Below, in pieces: positions 17,254-26,749 of a stretch of 57,189 nt of DNA; position 1 is the stretch's first letter; every line of letters begins with the position of its first letter. The notes beneath the pieces are model-generated. The model was not told where the DNA came from. It made no database searches and saw only the letters and a list, made by a program, of their open reading frames with translations. The position numbers and the translations under genes were made by a program. Location of the stretch: assembly GCA_031272405.1 (NCBI GenBank), contig JAISTW010000046.1, positions 1 to 57,189 on the forward strand. Direction: 5' to 3'. This stretch comes from Desulfovibrio sp. (GTDB lineage: Bacteria; Desulfobacterota; Desulfovibrionia; Desulfovibrionales; Desulfovibrionaceae).

Positions 17254-18288
17254 ATGGACAAATTGCTGCTAAGTTGCGTGAACAGCGCGGTATCCCTTGT
17301 AGGTTATGATTTTGCTCTGCGACAGCCGTTTTGGTATTGTCCCGGCAATGTGCTGCGGGCCTGCGGCATTTGCGCGGAAGGCAACGGGCTCTGGGTCGCG
17401 TCGGACAACGCCTTGGTGCGTCTGACCGGGGATGATGCCCAATCGCTGACTTTGCCCGGACCTCATGATAATTTCGTCCACAGCGTGAAAATTTTGGGAG
17501 AGAACCTGCTTGGCCTCGCGGACACCGGCAACTCGCGCATTTTGTTGCGTACATCCGGGACGGATTTTTTCAGTCTTTCGCCGCTGGAAGGATGGGGGAA
17601 AGACATTCCCCTTGACGCTATACACCTCAACGACATGATATCCTGGCGGGAAGGGCTGCTGGTTTCGGCCTTCAACTACCAGCCTTTCGCCGGATGGAAA
17701 AACGACGGCCCGGACTGGAAAAACGAGGGATGGGGCGTCATCTATTATCTGCGTCGCCATAAAGGGCGCACAGCCTCGCGTATTGTGGCGACCGGCCTGA
17801 ACTGCCCGCATTCGCTCTGTCAATGGCAAGACGACGTGTATTGTTGCTCTTCGGCCCAAGGCGAGTTTTATTGTTTACAGCCAGACAGACATGAAAATCT
17901 GCGTGAAAAATGGCGCATCAAAGTGACTGACACCCATTTTTTGCGTGGAATTCTGCGTGTGCAAAACGGCTGGGTTCTCGGGGGCAGCTCACGCCGTCAT
18001 CAGGCGGACGGCGGCGGCATGGCGCTGTTTTTTCTCGCCGACAACGGCGATATAGAAACTTTGCCGGTGGCGGCGGCAGGAGAAATATACGATATTTTGC
18101 CTTGGAACGAGGAATTTATGCCCGGGATTGCCGACACGCTTATGCGCATGCCGAAACTTGATCTCAAGGGTGAATTCCCGCCGCGCTGCGCGCTCTCGAA
18201 AGCGTATTTTGCGGATACGGGGAACGGCGGCGGGACGTCCTCGGGCGAATCGGCATTCCGGCTTGACAAAGTTTTGCCGCCGGAATAA
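17254..18288 (+). CDS. Predicted beta-propeller-like protein of unknown function
   Basis: The 344-residue product has no signal peptide and reads as repeated beta-strand blades (GNGLWVASDNALVRL, ENLLGLADTGNSRIL, GLLVSAFNY, NGWVLGGSSR). It resembles DUF4915/TIGR03032-type propellers through its HLNDMISW motif, but I cannot assign a reaction. Several cysteines (YCCSSAQGEFYC) are notable. It starts 7 bp after glyS, so it is probably cotranscribed, though a link to translation is not shown. The rpsT promoter sits in its last codons. Confidence 0.6.
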   Translation: MDKLLLSCVNSAVSLVGYDFALRQPFWYCPGNVLRACGICAEGNGLWVASDNALVRLTGDDAQSLTLPGPHDNFVHSVKILGENLLGLADTGNSRILLRTSGTDFFSLSPLEGWGKDIPLDAIHLNDMISWREGLLVSAFNYQPFAGWKNDGPDWKNEGWGVIYYLRRHKGRTASRIVATGLNCPHSLCQWQDDVYCCSSAQGEFYCLQPDRHENLREKWRIKVTDTHFLRGILRVQNGWVLGGSSRRHQADGGGMALFFLADNGDIETLPVAAAGEIYDILPWNEEFMPGIADTLMRMPKLDLKGEFPPRCALSKAYFADTGNGGGTSSGESAFRLDKVLPPE

Positions 18289-18291
18289 ATT
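18263..18291 (+). promoter_or_regulatory. Sigma-70-type promoter of rpsT
   Basis: TTGACA (18263-18268), a 17-bp spacer and TAAATT (18286-18291) form a good promoter. It overlaps the end of the upstream propeller gene and would give a leader of about 40 bases before rpsT. Confidence 0.6.
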
Positions 18292-18338
18292 ACATTTTTG
18301 TCTTTGCTGAGTGACAACCCGTTATTATGGAGAATACA

Positions 18339-18614
18339 GTGGCAAATCACAAATCAGCCGTCAAGCGTCACAAACAGAGTCTCAACCGCGCCGCGCGCAA
18401 CAAATCCGCCCGCACCAAGGTAAAAAACGCAGTCAAGGCCGTGCGCTCCGCCGTACAGAACAAGGATAAGACCGGCGCGGAAAACCTGCTGTCCGCAGCC
18501 GCCTCCGTGCTCGCCAAAGCCGCCGGGAAAAAGGCCATCCACCGCAGAAAAGCGGCCCGCAAACTCTCGCGTCTGGCCAGAGCCGTCAACGCTGTTTCCG
18601 CCCAAAGCGCCTGA
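18339..18614 (+). CDS. rpsT: 30S ribosomal protein S20
   Basis: The 91-residue basic protein begins ANHKSAVKRHKQS after the start and contains the RRKAARKLSRLA tail, both diagnostic of S20. It binds 16S rRNA in the small subunit. I chose GTG 18339 over ATG 18327: it gives the standard N-terminus and lies 7 bp after GGAG. GTG starts are known in some rpsT genes and lower translation. The gene is convergent with ruvB, 18 bp apart, with no clear terminator between them. Confidence 0.93.
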   Translation: MANHKSAVKRHKQSLNRAARNKSARTKVKNAVKAVRSAVQNKDKTGAENLLSAAASVLAKAAGKKAIHRRKAARKLSRLARAVNAVSAQSA

Positions 18615-18632
18615 GCGCTGCGGGAAGCTGGT

Positions 18633-19667
18633 TCACTCCAAGGGCAATTGACGCGACCCCGCAATCCGTCTCTCAAGATGGGCGTAAGCCTTTGGCGTGG
18701 CCATGCGGCCGCGCGGCGTGCGCTGAAGAAAACCGCACTGGAGCAGATAGGGCTCATAAATGTCCTCCAAGGTGCGCACGTCTTCTGAGCAGGCGGCCGC
18801 TAGAGTTTTCAAGCCCACTGGCCCGCCGTCGTAATGGTCTATCAGCACAGCCAGCAATTTTCTGTCCATCTGGTCAAGGCCTCTCTCATCCACATCCATG
18901 CGCGCCAAGGCCTTTTCGGCCTGTCCGGCGTTGATGCGACCATCACTGTGCACCAGGGCGAAATCCCTGACGCGGCGCAAAAGCCGGTTGGCTATGCGCG
19001 GCGTCCCACGTGAGCGGCGTCCTATTTCCACGGCGCCGTCTTCAGTGATGTCCACATCCAGGATGGCGGCCGATCTGCGTACAACACGGGCCAATTCTGA
19101 AGGATTGTAGTATTCCAGTCGCGCCACAATGCCAAAACGGTCTCTGAGCGGCGAAGACAAAAGCCCCATGCGCGTTGTCGCCCCGACCAGGGTAAACGGC
19201 TCCAGGTCAATCTTCACGGTGCGGGCCGCCGGCCCCTGCCCGATCACCAGGTCAAGCTTGAAGTCCTCCATAGCCGGATACAGCACTTCCTCCACAACAA
19301 TGGGCATGCGGTGTATCTCGTCCACAAAAAGGATGTCGTGTCGGCCAAGATTCGTCAGGATGGCTGCGAGATCCCCGCTGCGTTCCAGCACGGGGCCGGA
19401 TGTGCAGACAATGTTGACGCCGAGCTCCGCCGCCATAATCTGGGCAAGGGTCGTTTTGCCGAGGCCGGGGTTGCCATAGAACAGCGTGTGGTCAAGGGCT
19501 TTGCCGCGTTCCCGGGCCGCATCCAAGTACACGCGCAGGTTGGCGCGCAAATCATCCTGCCCGATAAAATCGTCCAGACTCCGCGGGCGTATGCTTTCGT
19601 CGGCAACGGGAAAATCCGCCGCCCCCGCTCCGGCCCTGACGTCCTTGCTCCGTTCGCCGCCCTTCAC
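18633..19667 (-). CDS. ruvB: Holliday junction branch-migration helicase RuvB
   Basis: The 344-residue AAA+ motor shows Walker [10 protein letters not shown], Walker B DEIHR, the sensor [17 protein letters not shown] with its arginine finger, and the C-terminal winged-helix DNA-binding part ([12 protein letters not shown]). Hexameric rings pump DNA through the RuvA-bound junction. Its start overlaps the end of ruvA by 4 bp (ATGA), so translation is coupled. ruvC is not in the window. Confidence 0.95.
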   Translation of the reverse strand: MKGGERSKDVRAGAGAADFPVADESIRPRSLDDFIGQDDLRANLRVYLDAARERGKALDHTLFYGNPGLGKTTLAQIMAAELGVNIVCTSGPVLERSGDLAAILTNLGRHDILFVDEIHRMPIVVEEVLYPAMEDFKLDLVIGQGPAARTVKIDLEPFTLVGATTRMGLLSSPLRDRFGIVARLEYYNPSELARVVRRSAAILDVDITEDGAVEIGRRSRGTPRIANRLLRRVRDFALVHSDGRINAGQAEKALARMDVDERGLDQMDRKLLAVLIDHYDGGPVGLKTLAAACSEDVRTLEDIYEPYLLQCGFLQRTPRGRMATPKAYAHLERRIAGSRQLPLE

Positions 19668-20275
19668 CGCCCAGCTCCCTTGCCGAGTTCCTTAAGGGCA
19701 AGCCGTATGGCCCCGGCCACATCCATATCAGGCTCTTCCCGGAGGATGTTCCTGATCACGGGCGCGCATTCCTCCTCGCCGTATCCCAAATTGACCAGCG
19801 CGGCCACAGCGTCTCTGAGCACAAGCCCGCCGTTGGACGAAAAAACCGACGCTGCGGCATCGACATCGTTTGCCCTGAGTTTGTATTTCAGTTCCAGAAA
19901 AATGTGCTGGGCGTTCTTTTTGCCGATGCCGGAGACCCTGGTCAGGGATGTGGGATCTTCCTCAATCACGATCCTGCGCAAATCGTCCGGCCTGAAGGTG
20001 GAAAGTATGGCCAGGGCCGTGCGCGCGCCCACCTTGGAAATAGTCAGCAGTGTCTCAAATACGCGTTTTTCCTCAAAGGTGGCGAAGCCGAAAAGCTCCA
20101 GCGCGTCTTCCCTCACGGCAAGACTGACATACAGGACCACTTCCTCGCCCTTGGACGGCAGACAGGATAAAACGTGAACGGGCAGGGCGATCTCGTAACC
20201 GACGCCGGAGCGGGTCACGACCAAGCAGACATTTTCCCACACCTCAGCCAGACGGCCTTCAATATATGCGATCAT
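19664..20275 (-). CDS. ruvA: Holliday junction-binding protein RuvA
   Basis: The 203-residue protein has the RuvA OB fold (MIAYIEGRL through [17 protein letters not shown]), helix-hairpin-helix motifs ([16 protein letters not shown] and [15 protein letters not shown]) and a C-terminal RuvB-binding domain ([14 protein letters not shown]). It tetramerises on four-way junctions. It lies 75 bp after the small lipoprotein gene on the same strand and runs into ruvB. Confidence 0.95.
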   Translation of the reverse strand: MIAYIEGRLAEVWENVCLVVTRSGVGYEIALPVHVLSCLPSKGEEVVLYVSLAVREDALELFGFATFEEKRVFETLLTISKVGARTALAILSTFRPDDLRRIVIEEDPTSLTRVSGIGKKNAQHIFLELKYKLRANDVDAAASVFSSNGGLVLRDAVAALVNLGYGEEECAPVIRNILREEPDMDVAGAIRLALKELGKGAGR

Positions 20276-20350
20276 ACGTCCACTCTATAGACCGGATCGG
20301 CAAAAGAAACAATCAGGACATCTTCGCTGGGCATGCGGGGCGACTCTCCG

Positions 20351-20722
20351 TCACTGATCGCTCACCCAGTCCACGGCCAAAGCCAGGCGGCTCAGACTGT
20401 AGCTGCCATTGTCGCCCATCTGGGCCAGATCGTCAAATGTTCCGTCCAGACGGTATACGCGCCAATCTCCTTCAGGCACCCGGCCGGCAGCCATTTCCCT
20501 GTCCACATATTTGCGCGCCTCTCGCGGACTGCAGAAAAGGGGAAATTCCTGAACGCCCGGGTCCAGCACCACTTCCGCCCCGCTTGCGATATCCACGATA
20601 TAGTTGCCCGGCGCAAAAACATAGACATCCTGGCAATGAGGCGTCTCCTGCGCGGGCAAGGGAGCCTTGCCCGCGCAGGAAGCCAGTAGGGCGACGATCA
20701 GAAACAAACGCGTCAGGCGCAT
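20351..20722 (-). CDS. Small predicted lipoprotein of unknown function
   Basis: The 123-residue product has a short hydrophobic signal and an LLASC lipobox with cysteine 16, so it should be lipid-anchored in the periplasm. The mature part is acidic and ends SRLALAVDWVSDQ. No known domain is recognised. It lies 9 bp after htpX on the same strand, which suggests an envelope role, but that is only contextual. Confidence 0.7.
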   Translation of the reverse strand: MRLTRLFLIVALLASCAGKAPLPAQETPHCQDVYVFAPGNYIVDIASGAEVVLDPGVQEFPLFCSPREARKYVDREMAAGRVPEGDWRVYRLDGTFDDLAQMGDNGSYSLSRLALAVDWVSDQ

Positions 20723-20731
20723 GCATTCTCC

Positions 20732-21577
20732 CTACCTTGCCATGTCCATGAGACGCGCGATGCGCTCTTCCAGGGGCGGATGCGTGCTGAACAGGGATGC
20801 CATGCCGCCTGACAGAAAGACGGGCGTGACAATGAACATCTGTTCTGTGCTGGGATTGCCGGACCGCATGGGGATACGACTGGAATATTCGCCCAGCCTT
20901 CGGAGCGCTCCGGCCAGATCCTGCGGGCGACCGCACAATCTCGCCCCGGTATCGTCCGCCAGGTATTCCCGCGAGCGGGAGATGGCCATCTGGATAAGTC
21001 CGGCCGCGACGGGGGCCAGCAACGCCAGAACCAGACCCGCCAAGGGACTGCTTCTGCCTTCGTCATCCCTGCCGCCGAAGATGGCGGTGAACTGAAAGAT
21101 GTTGGCCAGGGTTACAATGGCTGAAGCCATGACGCCGGCTATGGTCTGAATGAGAATATCGCGGTTGACGATGTGCCCGATTTCGTGGGCGAGCACGCCG
21201 CGCAACTGCTCCGGCGTCAGCAAACGCAGGATGCCGTCTGTGGCGGCAACCACGGCGTGCTGGGGATCACGTCCCGTGGCGAAAGCGTTGGGAGCCTCTT
21301 CTGGCACAACGCAAACGCGCGGTTTGGGGATGCCGGCATTGGCGGCAAGCTCTTCCACTATCCGGTGTAGATAGGGAGCTTCTTCGGGGGCCACTTCTCT
21401 GGCCCGGTACATGGAGAGCACAATTTTGTCCGAATACCAGTAGCTGCCGACATTCATGAGCAAAGCAAGGCCGAAGGCGATGATGATGCCGGAACGTCCG
21501 CCCAGCATACCGCCCAAAAGAATGATGATGCTCGAAAGCAGGGCCAGCAGAAACACGGTTTTGATCTGACTTGTCAT
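20732..21577 (-). CDS. htpX: Membrane zinc protease HtpX
   Basis: The 281-residue protein has two N-terminal transmembrane helices (about 8-45), the zinc motif HEIGH (131-135), two more hydrophobic segments (about 145-190) and the third ligand region SREYLADDTGA. HtpX degrades misfolded membrane proteins. I chose ATG 21577 (MTSQIKT) because the frame upstream is not conserved in type. It sits between rdgB and the lipoprotein gene. Confidence 0.93.
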   Translation of the reverse strand: MTSQIKTVFLLALLSSIIILLGGMLGGRSGIIIAFGLALLMNVGSYWYSDKIVLSMYRAREVAPEEAPYLHRIVEELAANAGIPKPRVCVVPEEAPNAFATGRDPQHAVVAATDGILRLLTPEQLRGVLAHEIGHIVNRDILIQTIAGVMASAIVTLANIFQFTAIFGGRDDEGRSSPLAGLVLALLAPVAAGLIQMAISRSREYLADDTGARLCGRPQDLAGALRRLGEYSSRIPMRSGNPSTEQMFIVTPVFLSGGMASLFSTHPPLEERIARLMDMAR

Positions 21578-21631
21578 GGCATTTGCCCCCGCGTGCGGCA
21601 GAGTCGTATGCATGGTGAACCCCGTCGTGGA

Positions 21632-22273
21632 TCAATCCGCAACGAGGAAATCCTCAAATTTTTCCAAAAAGGCCCTCAGAGCGGCGCCTCTGTGGCTGAC
21701 AGCATTTTTTTCCTCGCGGCTGAGTTGGGCAGCGCTTCTGCCGAGAGCCGGATCAAAAAAAACAGGATCGTAGCCAAAGCCGTTGGCTCCGCTGGGCGCT
21801 TCCAGCAATTTGCCCTGCCATTCGCCGCGCGTCAGCATTTCCCGCCCGTCCGGTCGAACAGCCGCCATGCAGCAGACAAAACGGCACGCCCGCCGACTTT
21901 CCGGCACAGCGCGCATAGCTTTCAACAATTTTCGTATGTTGCGCGCGTCCCGACTTTCCTCCGGCAAAGGCGGAACATCATCGGCGTAGCGGGCGGAATA
22001 CACGCCTGGCGCGCCGTTCAGGGCATCAACTTTCAGGCCGGAATCGTCAGCCAAACTCACAAGACCTGTTTTTGCGGCCACGTAACGCGCCTTGACAAGG
22101 GCATTTTCCTCAAAGGTGGAACCGTTTTCTTCTATGTCCCCAATATCCGGGAATGCGTTCAGGTCGAGCACTTTCAGACGGAGTTTTCCAAGGACGGCCC
22201 CGGCCAGCGGGGCGGAGAGTTCCGCCACCTTGCCGGCATTGGCCGTGGCCAGGACCAGAGACTGTCCCTTCAC
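21632..22273 (-). CDS. rdgB: Non-canonical purine NTP pyrophosphatase (RdgB/HAM1)
   Basis: The 213-residue enzyme removes dITP, dXTP and ITP from the nucleotide pool. Family motifs are LVLATANAGKVAEL at the N-terminus, the ADDSGL catalytic aspartates, GAPGVYSARYA, and the FGYDPVFF stretch. It starts 2 bp after the ferredoxin-like gene ends, so the two share a transcript. Length is about 10 residues above the E. coli enzyme. Confidence 0.93.
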   Translation of the reverse strand: MKGQSLVLATANAGKVAELSAPLAGAVLGKLRLKVLDLNAFPDIGDIEENGSTFEENALVKARYVAAKTGLVSLADDSGLKVDALNGAPGVYSARYADDVPPLPEESRDARNIRKLLKAMRAVPESRRACRFVCCMAAVRPDGREMLTRGEWQGKLLEAPSGANGFGYDPVFFDPALGRSAAQLSREEKNAVSHRGAALRAFLEKFEDFLVAD

Positions 22274-22275
22274 GG

Positions 22276-22968
22276 CTACAGACCTCCCACGACATGGCCT
22301 TTTGTGCTCAGAATGACTATCTGCCTGGGCAGCATTTTACAGGTTTTTTTGAGGGCGTTTCTCACGGCCTGTTCCAGCCCGCCACAGCAGGGAACGTCCA
22401 TACGCACCACTGTAACGGAGCTGATGGTGTTGTTGGCGAAAATGTCCGTCAGTTTGTCCGTGTAGTCCACATCGTCCAGCTTGGGACAGCCGATAAGGGG
22501 TATCCTGTTCCACATGAAGGTGTTGTGGAAATTGCCGCAGGCATAGGCCGCGCAGTCGGCGGAGACAAGCAGGTTGGAGTTGGCGAAAAACGGCGCGTTG
22601 ACGGGAACGAGTTTGATCTGCACGGGCCAATGACGCAAATAGCCTGCGTAGCCTTGCTCACTGAATGAAGGATGCTTCGGCGTCGGGGGTTGCGCCGGTT
22701 GCGGATGAACCGGTTTTTGGCTTTGGGCCGCCTGTTCCCTTTTGGCTCTGACGGCATCTTCGTCAAAAGGTTCCGCCTCTCGCTCCTCAAAAGCAATAGC
22801 CGCAGTGGGACAGGCGGGCAGACAATTGCCCAGGCCGTCGCAATAACTTTCTTTCAGCAGCCTGGCCTTGCCGTCCACAATCCCGATGGCGCCCTCGTGA
22901 CAGGCGTTGACGCACAGCCCGCAGCCTATACACTGCTCTTCACTGATGCTGACGATTTTTCGTATCAT
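22276..22968 (-). CDS. 4Fe-4S ferredoxin-like protein
   Basis: The 230-residue protein has an N-terminal 4Fe-4S motif (C13, C16, C19, C23) and a second cysteine group (C43, C49, C53) that fits the CDGLGxCLPACP form. A Pro-rich linker (about 85-105) leads to a C-terminal domain with further cysteines (ADCAAYACG and DVPCCGG). It resembles small cytosolic ferredoxin-type proteins common in strict anaerobes; the partner is unknown. It is the first gene of a leftward group with rdgB, htpX and the lipoprotein. Confidence 0.8.
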   Translation of the reverse strand: MIRKIVSISEEQCIGCGLCVNACHEGAIGIVDGKARLLKESYCDGLGNCLPACPTAAIAFEEREAEPFDEDAVRAKREQAAQSQKPVHPQPAQPPTPKHPSFSEQGYAGYLRHWPVQIKLVPVNAPFFANSNLLVSADCAAYACGNFHNTFMWNRIPLIGCPKLDDVDYTDKLTDIFANNTISSVTVVRMDVPCCGGLEQAVRNALKKTCKMLPRQIVILSTKGHVVGGL

Positions 22969-23034
22969 CTTCGTGTAATCCTGTTCGCGGTACCTGCTTT
23001 GTTTCTCCGTCCGGAATAATGTGCGGGGATATTT

Positions 23035-23064
23035 CTAATAACAAATTCTTCAGGCAAAAGTCAA
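23035..23064 (-). promoter_or_regulatory. Sigma-70-type promoter of the ferredoxin-rdgB-htpX group
   Basis: On the minus strand TTGACT (23064-23059), an 18-bp spacer and TATTAG (23040-23035) lie 66 bp before the ferredoxin start. The -35 has five of six consensus bases and the -10 four of six. Confidence 0.5.
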
Positions 23065-23082
23065 ATTCCAAAATCTCACCGT

Positions 23083-23709
23083 TCAGAAAACAACTTGGAC
23101 GATTTTCTCCGGCAGGCGGTCTGTTTCGGCGCAGACCGCCACGCTGTATCCGGGGATGGCGTCGTACGTCCGGAAACACAGATCGGAATATTCTTCCATA
23201 TATGCCGTCCATCCTTGTTTGCGCAGACAAAAAGAGGCGGGATCCAGAAAAAGACCAATGCCTGTCATCTTCAGGTAGCTTTCCTTGAGCGCCCAGAGGT
23301 CAAAAAATTGTTCATCCGTCGGCGCGTGTGCCAGATATTCCCGCTCTGCGGGATGGAAGCACGCGGCAAGGATATGGCGATCACTGGGCACATGGGCCTC
23401 GATATCGACGCCTATGGGCGCCTCGCAGACAGCCAGCAAGGTAAAATTTCCGGAATGGGACAGATTGAAATGCGGCCCTCCGGGCAGGTATGGTTTGCCA
23501 TGCGCGCCGCGCCCAATAGTGTTTTCATCCAGGCGGCCGTCCCGCCCCAGAAAACGCGCCATAAGCAGCCAACCGGACAGACAGTGGAGTTGATCTTCCC
23601 GGCGGCGGAAACGGCGCATTTCGCGGGCGCGGCCCGCAGGCAGGCATGCTTCAAAAAGCGCGGCGTCAGCGTGGAGCGGACGTATGTCGGTGCAGTAGAG
23701 GGAATTCAT
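23083..23709 (-). CDS. 4'-phosphopantetheinyl transferase, Sfp type
   Basis: The 208-residue enzyme has GVDIE (about 99-103) and WALKESYLK, the two metal- and CoA-binding motifs of the Sfp family, plus the FNLSHSG segment. It moves the phosphopantetheine arm from CoA to a carrier protein. No carrier-protein or synthase gene is in the window, so it may serve fatty-acid ACP or a distant cluster. It lies 90 bp after the ABC permease on the same strand. Confidence 0.88.
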   Translation of the reverse strand: MNSLYCTDIRPLHADAALFEACLPAGRAREMRRFRRREDQLHCLSGWLLMARFLGRDGRLDENTIGRGAHGKPYLPGGPHFNLSHSGNFTLLAVCEAPIGVDIEAHVPSDRHILAACFHPAEREYLAHAPTDEQFFDLWALKESYLKMTGIGLFLDPASFCLRKQGWTAYMEEYSDLCFRTYDAIPGYSVAVCAETDRLPEKIVQVVF

Positions 23710-23799
23710 CTCTGGTCTTTCAGCGAAACTGTTTCACCTTCGGTTCGTCCGCGGGATAATCGGCAATGGCCCCGGCGTGGGCTGGGGCGGGCACAAAAG

Positions 23800-24474
23800 T
23801 CAGGCCGCCCCGAAGCCTGGAACGTAAAAACGTCTTTCCAGACATCGGAGCATCCAGCCGGCCAGCGTGACCATGACGAGGTAATAGGCCCCCACAGTCA
23901 AAAAAACCTCCGTAAAACGGAATGTGTCCGAGGCCACCACCTTGCCCTCCCCCATCAGTTCCATGCAGGTGACGAGATAGGCTAATGAGCTGTACTTGAT
24001 GAGGTAGATGATTTCGTTGCCGCAACCGGGCAGAGCGCGGCGGGCCGCCTGGGGAACAATGATCCAGATGACGGCGCCGCGTTTGCTGAAGCCCAGAGCC
24101 AGGGCGGCTTGCATCTGCCCTTTGCGTATGGATTGTATGGCCCCGCGCACATATTCGGACTGGTAAGCCGCCGTGCAAAGAACAAACCCCGTCAACGCGG
24201 CGCCATAAGGTTCAAAATAAATGCCCAGTCCGGGCAGGGCGTAGTATATCATCAGCAGTTGCACAACCAGCGGCACCCCGCGCAACAGGGCGGTGTAGGC
24301 GTCCCCAAGCCGTTGCAGCGGCGGCGGGCCAAACGCGCGTAAACAGCCCAGGGCGACGCCTCCCAAAAATCCCAGAACGCCCGCCGGGATAATGAGAGAG
24401 AGGGAAACAAGCAGGCCACGATTGAGGGCGGGAAGAAGGGTTTGCGTAAAAAATGCGATGTCCGGCATAACCAC
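23800..24474 (-). CDS. Polar amino-acid ABC transporter permease (second)
   Basis: The 224-residue protein has about five transmembrane helices and the HisM/GlnP-type signature (ALLRGVPLVVQLLMIYY and the EAA loop around ALALGFSKRGAVIWIIVPQA). It forms a heterodimer with the permease encoded at 25239. It is the last gene of the transporter operon and starts 12 bp after the ATPase. Confidence 0.9.
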   Translation of the reverse strand: MVMPDIAFFTQTLLPALNRGLLVSLSLIIPAGVLGFLGGVALGCLRAFGPPPLQRLGDAYTALLRGVPLVVQLLMIYYALPGLGIYFEPYGAALTGFVLCTAAYQSEYVRGAIQSIRKGQMQAALALGFSKRGAVIWIIVPQAARRALPGCGNEIIYLIKYSSLAYLVTCMELMGEGKVVASDTFRFTEVFLTVGAYYLVMVTLAGWMLRCLERRFYVPGFGAA

Positions 24475-24486
24475 CTGCAGCGGCGT

Positions 24487-25242
24487 TCAGTCGTTGATCC
24501 TGAATTCAGCAAGCCGGGCGCAAAAATCGCGCGTCCGCGAGGCGCGGCCCTCGGCAAGCAGGGCTTCGGGCGCGCCCCGTTCAATGATGACGCCGTGTTC
24601 CATAAACAATATCTCGGTAGCCAGAACGCGGGCAAATTCCACCTGATGCGTGGCCATGATCATGGTCATGCCGCCGCGCGCCAGTTCCTGAATCACAGAC
24701 AAGACCTCCCCCACCAGTTCCGGGTCCAGGGCCGAAGTGGGTTCATCCAGCAAAATGACGCGGGGGTCCATGGCCAGGGCGCGGGCTATGGCCACACGCT
24801 GTCTCTGCCCGCCGGAGAGCTGGGCCGGATACAGATGAGCCCTGTCGACAAGTCCAACACGGGCAAGTTCCGTCAGGGCGCGTTCTCTGGCCTGGGCTCG
24901 GGAAAAGCCGCGCACTCTGCGCAGGGCGATGGCGACGTTTTCCCCGGCCGGAAGATGGTCAAACAGATTGAAATCCTGAAAAATCATGCCCACATGAGCG
25001 CGAAAGGCGCACAACTCGGCGCTATTTGTCCTGTCAAGCCGCTCGCCGTCAAGCCATATCTCTCCTTCATCAGGAGGGATAAGGCAGTTGATGCACTGCA
25101 GAAGCGTGCTCTTGCCCGCGCCGGACGGACCTATAAGCACCTTGAGATCCCCCCTGTTTACAGACAGCGCGCAGTCGTTGAGAATACGCCTGCCGCCCAG
25201 GGTTTTGCCGATGCCTTCAACGCGCAACAGGTCCGCCATCAT
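24487..25242 (-). CDS. Polar amino-acid ABC transporter ATP-binding protein
   Basis: The 251-residue ATPase has Walker [10 protein letters not shown], the Q-loop, signature LSGGQRQR, Walker [13 protein letters not shown] and the switch histidine in ATHQ, as in GlnQ/HisP. It powers uptake of the amino acid bound by the 25956 protein. Its start overlaps the end of the first permease by 4 bp. Confidence 0.94.
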   Translation of the reverse strand: MMADLLRVEGIGKTLGGRRILNDCALSVNRGDLKVLIGPSGAGKSTLLQCINCLIPPDEGEIWLDGERLDRTNSAELCAFRAHVGMIFQDFNLFDHLPAGENVAIALRRVRGFSRAQARERALTELARVGLVDRAHLYPAQLSGGQRQRVAIARALAMDPRVILLDEPTSALDPELVGEVLSVIQELARGGMTMIMATHQVEFARVLATEILFMEHGVIIERGAPEALLAEGRASRTRDFCARLAEFRIND

Positions 25243-25919
25243 GACCTGCCGCCTCCTTCGACGGCGTAGTCGGGGATGCGAAAATGCCGTTCCAGCCGGA
25301 GCAGCAACTTGACCACAATATGGGTCAACGCGAAATAGAGCAAGCCCGCCGCGGCATAGAGCGCCAGATGCTCATGTGTGCGCGCCGCGACGAAACCGGC
25401 GCGGGCCATAATGTCCTGAGCGCCCAGCACGAAACAGATGGCGGAATCCTTGAGCAGTATGGAAAACTCGTTGGCGAAGCCGGGTATGGAAAGCCGCAGG
25501 GCCTGGGGCAGAATAATGCAGGCTACGGCTGTTTTGTCTCCCATGCCGAGGGCTCGGGCCGCGTTGAGCTGCCCCTTGGGCAGACTTTGTATGGCGCCCC
25601 GGTAAATCTGCGACTGGTAGGCCGTGCTGGTCATGCCCAGGGTGACGCTGCAGATGAGAAAGGGCGCCGCGGGCAGATTCAGGGCAATGAAAAGGCCGTA
25701 AAAAAGAAAAAGCAACACCAGTATGGGCACGCCGCGAAAAAACCATACATATATCTCGGCCAGACGCCGCGCAGCCGCACAGCCGTAGACCTGGCACACG
25801 GCCAAAGGCGTCCCGAGAACGAACCCAAGGGCGAGGGAGACGGCTACTGTTCCGACAGTGACAACGCCGCCAGCCGCTATAGCCGGCAACGCGTTGATGA
25901 CTACAATCAGGGAGTCCAA
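25239..25919 (-). CDS. Polar amino-acid ABC transporter permease (first)
   Basis: The 226-residue membrane protein matches the HisM/GlnP family (YVWFFRGVPILVLLFLFY and the EAA loop AARALGMGDKTAVACIILPQA). It differs clearly from the second permease, so the transporter is a heterodimer. It begins 36 bp after the binding-protein gene and overlaps the ATPase. Confidence 0.92.
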   Translation of the reverse strand: MDSLIVVINALPAIAAGGVVTVGTVAVSLALGFVLGTPLAVCQVYGCAAARRLAEIYVWFFRGVPILVLLFLFYGLFIALNLPAAPFLICSVTLGMTSTAYQSQIYRGAIQSLPKGQLNAARALGMGDKTAVACIILPQALRLSIPGFANEFSILLKDSAICFVLGAQDIMARAGFVAARTHEHLALYAAAGLLYFALTHIVVKLLLRLERHFRIPDYAVEGGGRS

Positions 25920-25955
25920 CCAGAGCGTCCGGTTCAGAATACCTGGGGACGATGC

Positions 25956-26705
25956 CTACTTGCTCAGATATTTTATCTGCAATTCCTTCCAATAGGGATC
26001 CGCTGTCAGTCTGCGGTACCCTTCATTGACAGTCTTGCGCAGATCCGTGTCTTCCTTGCGCATGGCCACGCCGAAGTTGTCCGGCTCGCCGTGTGCGCCC
26101 GCTATTTTTACCTGACGCCCTTTGACGATAGCGTCGCGGGCAGGCAAATCGTCCATGAACGCGGCGTCGATTCTGCCGTTGAGGACGTCTTCCACAGCCA
26201 GAGGGGCGGAATCATAGAAACGCAAGGTAAAACCGTACTGGTTCTCCCGCTTCTCCTGGGCGATGGCGGCCGCCTCGGATGTGCCGCGCTGCACGCCGAG
26301 CTGGATGTCGCTTCCTTTCAAGATACTCTGCGGCGAAAGCCCGGATGTGGCCTTGACCAAAAAAACGCGGGAAACCTGCCAGTACGGCTCGGAAAAGGCC
26401 ACCTGACGAGCGCGTTGGGGGGTTATGCTCATGCCGGAGCACACCATGTCAATCTGCCTGGCCAGCAGAGCCGGGATAATGCCGTCCCAGGCCAGGGGCT
26501 TGTGTTCAACGGTAAAACCCATTGTTTTGGCTATCCAGTTCATGGAGTCCACGTCAAAACCGGTCGGTTGACCTGTTTTTTCATCCACATAGGCAAAAGG
26601 CGGGTAGTTGGGGTCAATGCCGTTGACGTATGTCTTTTGCGCCATGGCGGGCAAGGCCGTCAGTATTGCAACCGTAATCAGGACGAGGACAAAAAATCTT
26701 TTCAT
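25956..26705 (-). CDS. Periplasmic amino-acid-binding protein of the ABC transporter
   Basis: The 249-residue protein has a cleavable signal ending near AMAQ, then the solute-binding family 3 fold: NYPPFAYVDEKTGQPTGFDVD, WDGIIPALLARQIDMVCSGMSITPQR and RIDAAFMDDLPA. It delivers a polar amino acid or related compound to the permeases; the exact ligand is not visible. ATG 26705 follows AAGGAG. It is the first gene of the operon and is divergent from the hybrid kinases. Confidence 0.92.
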   Translation of the reverse strand: MKRFFVLVLITVAILTALPAMAQKTYVNGIDPNYPPFAYVDEKTGQPTGFDVDSMNWIAKTMGFTVEHKPLAWDGIIPALLARQIDMVCSGMSITPQRARQVAFSEPYWQVSRVFLVKATSGLSPQSILKGSDIQLGVQRGTSEAAAIAQEKRENQYGFTLRFYDSAPLAVEDVLNGRIDAAFMDDLPARDAIVKGRQVKIAGAHGEPDNFGVAMRKEDTDLRKTVNEGYRRLTADPYWKELQIKYLSK

Positions 26706-26734
26706 ACGCGCAATCTCCTTGGACAAAAAGAGTT

Positions 26735-26749
26735 CGCCGCCGGGCGGCG
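26735..26749 (-). terminator. Terminator-like hairpin in the transporter leader
   Basis: On the minus strand CGCCGC-CCG-GCGGCG is followed by AACTCTTTTTG, just before the ribosome site of the binding-protein gene. It looks like a leader terminator or attenuator. The T-run starts three bases after the stem and is interrupted. Confidence 0.4.

Noticed and set aside
18615-18632. Terminator between rpsT and ruvB
   Set aside because: The 18-bp gap has no stem with a T-run on either strand.
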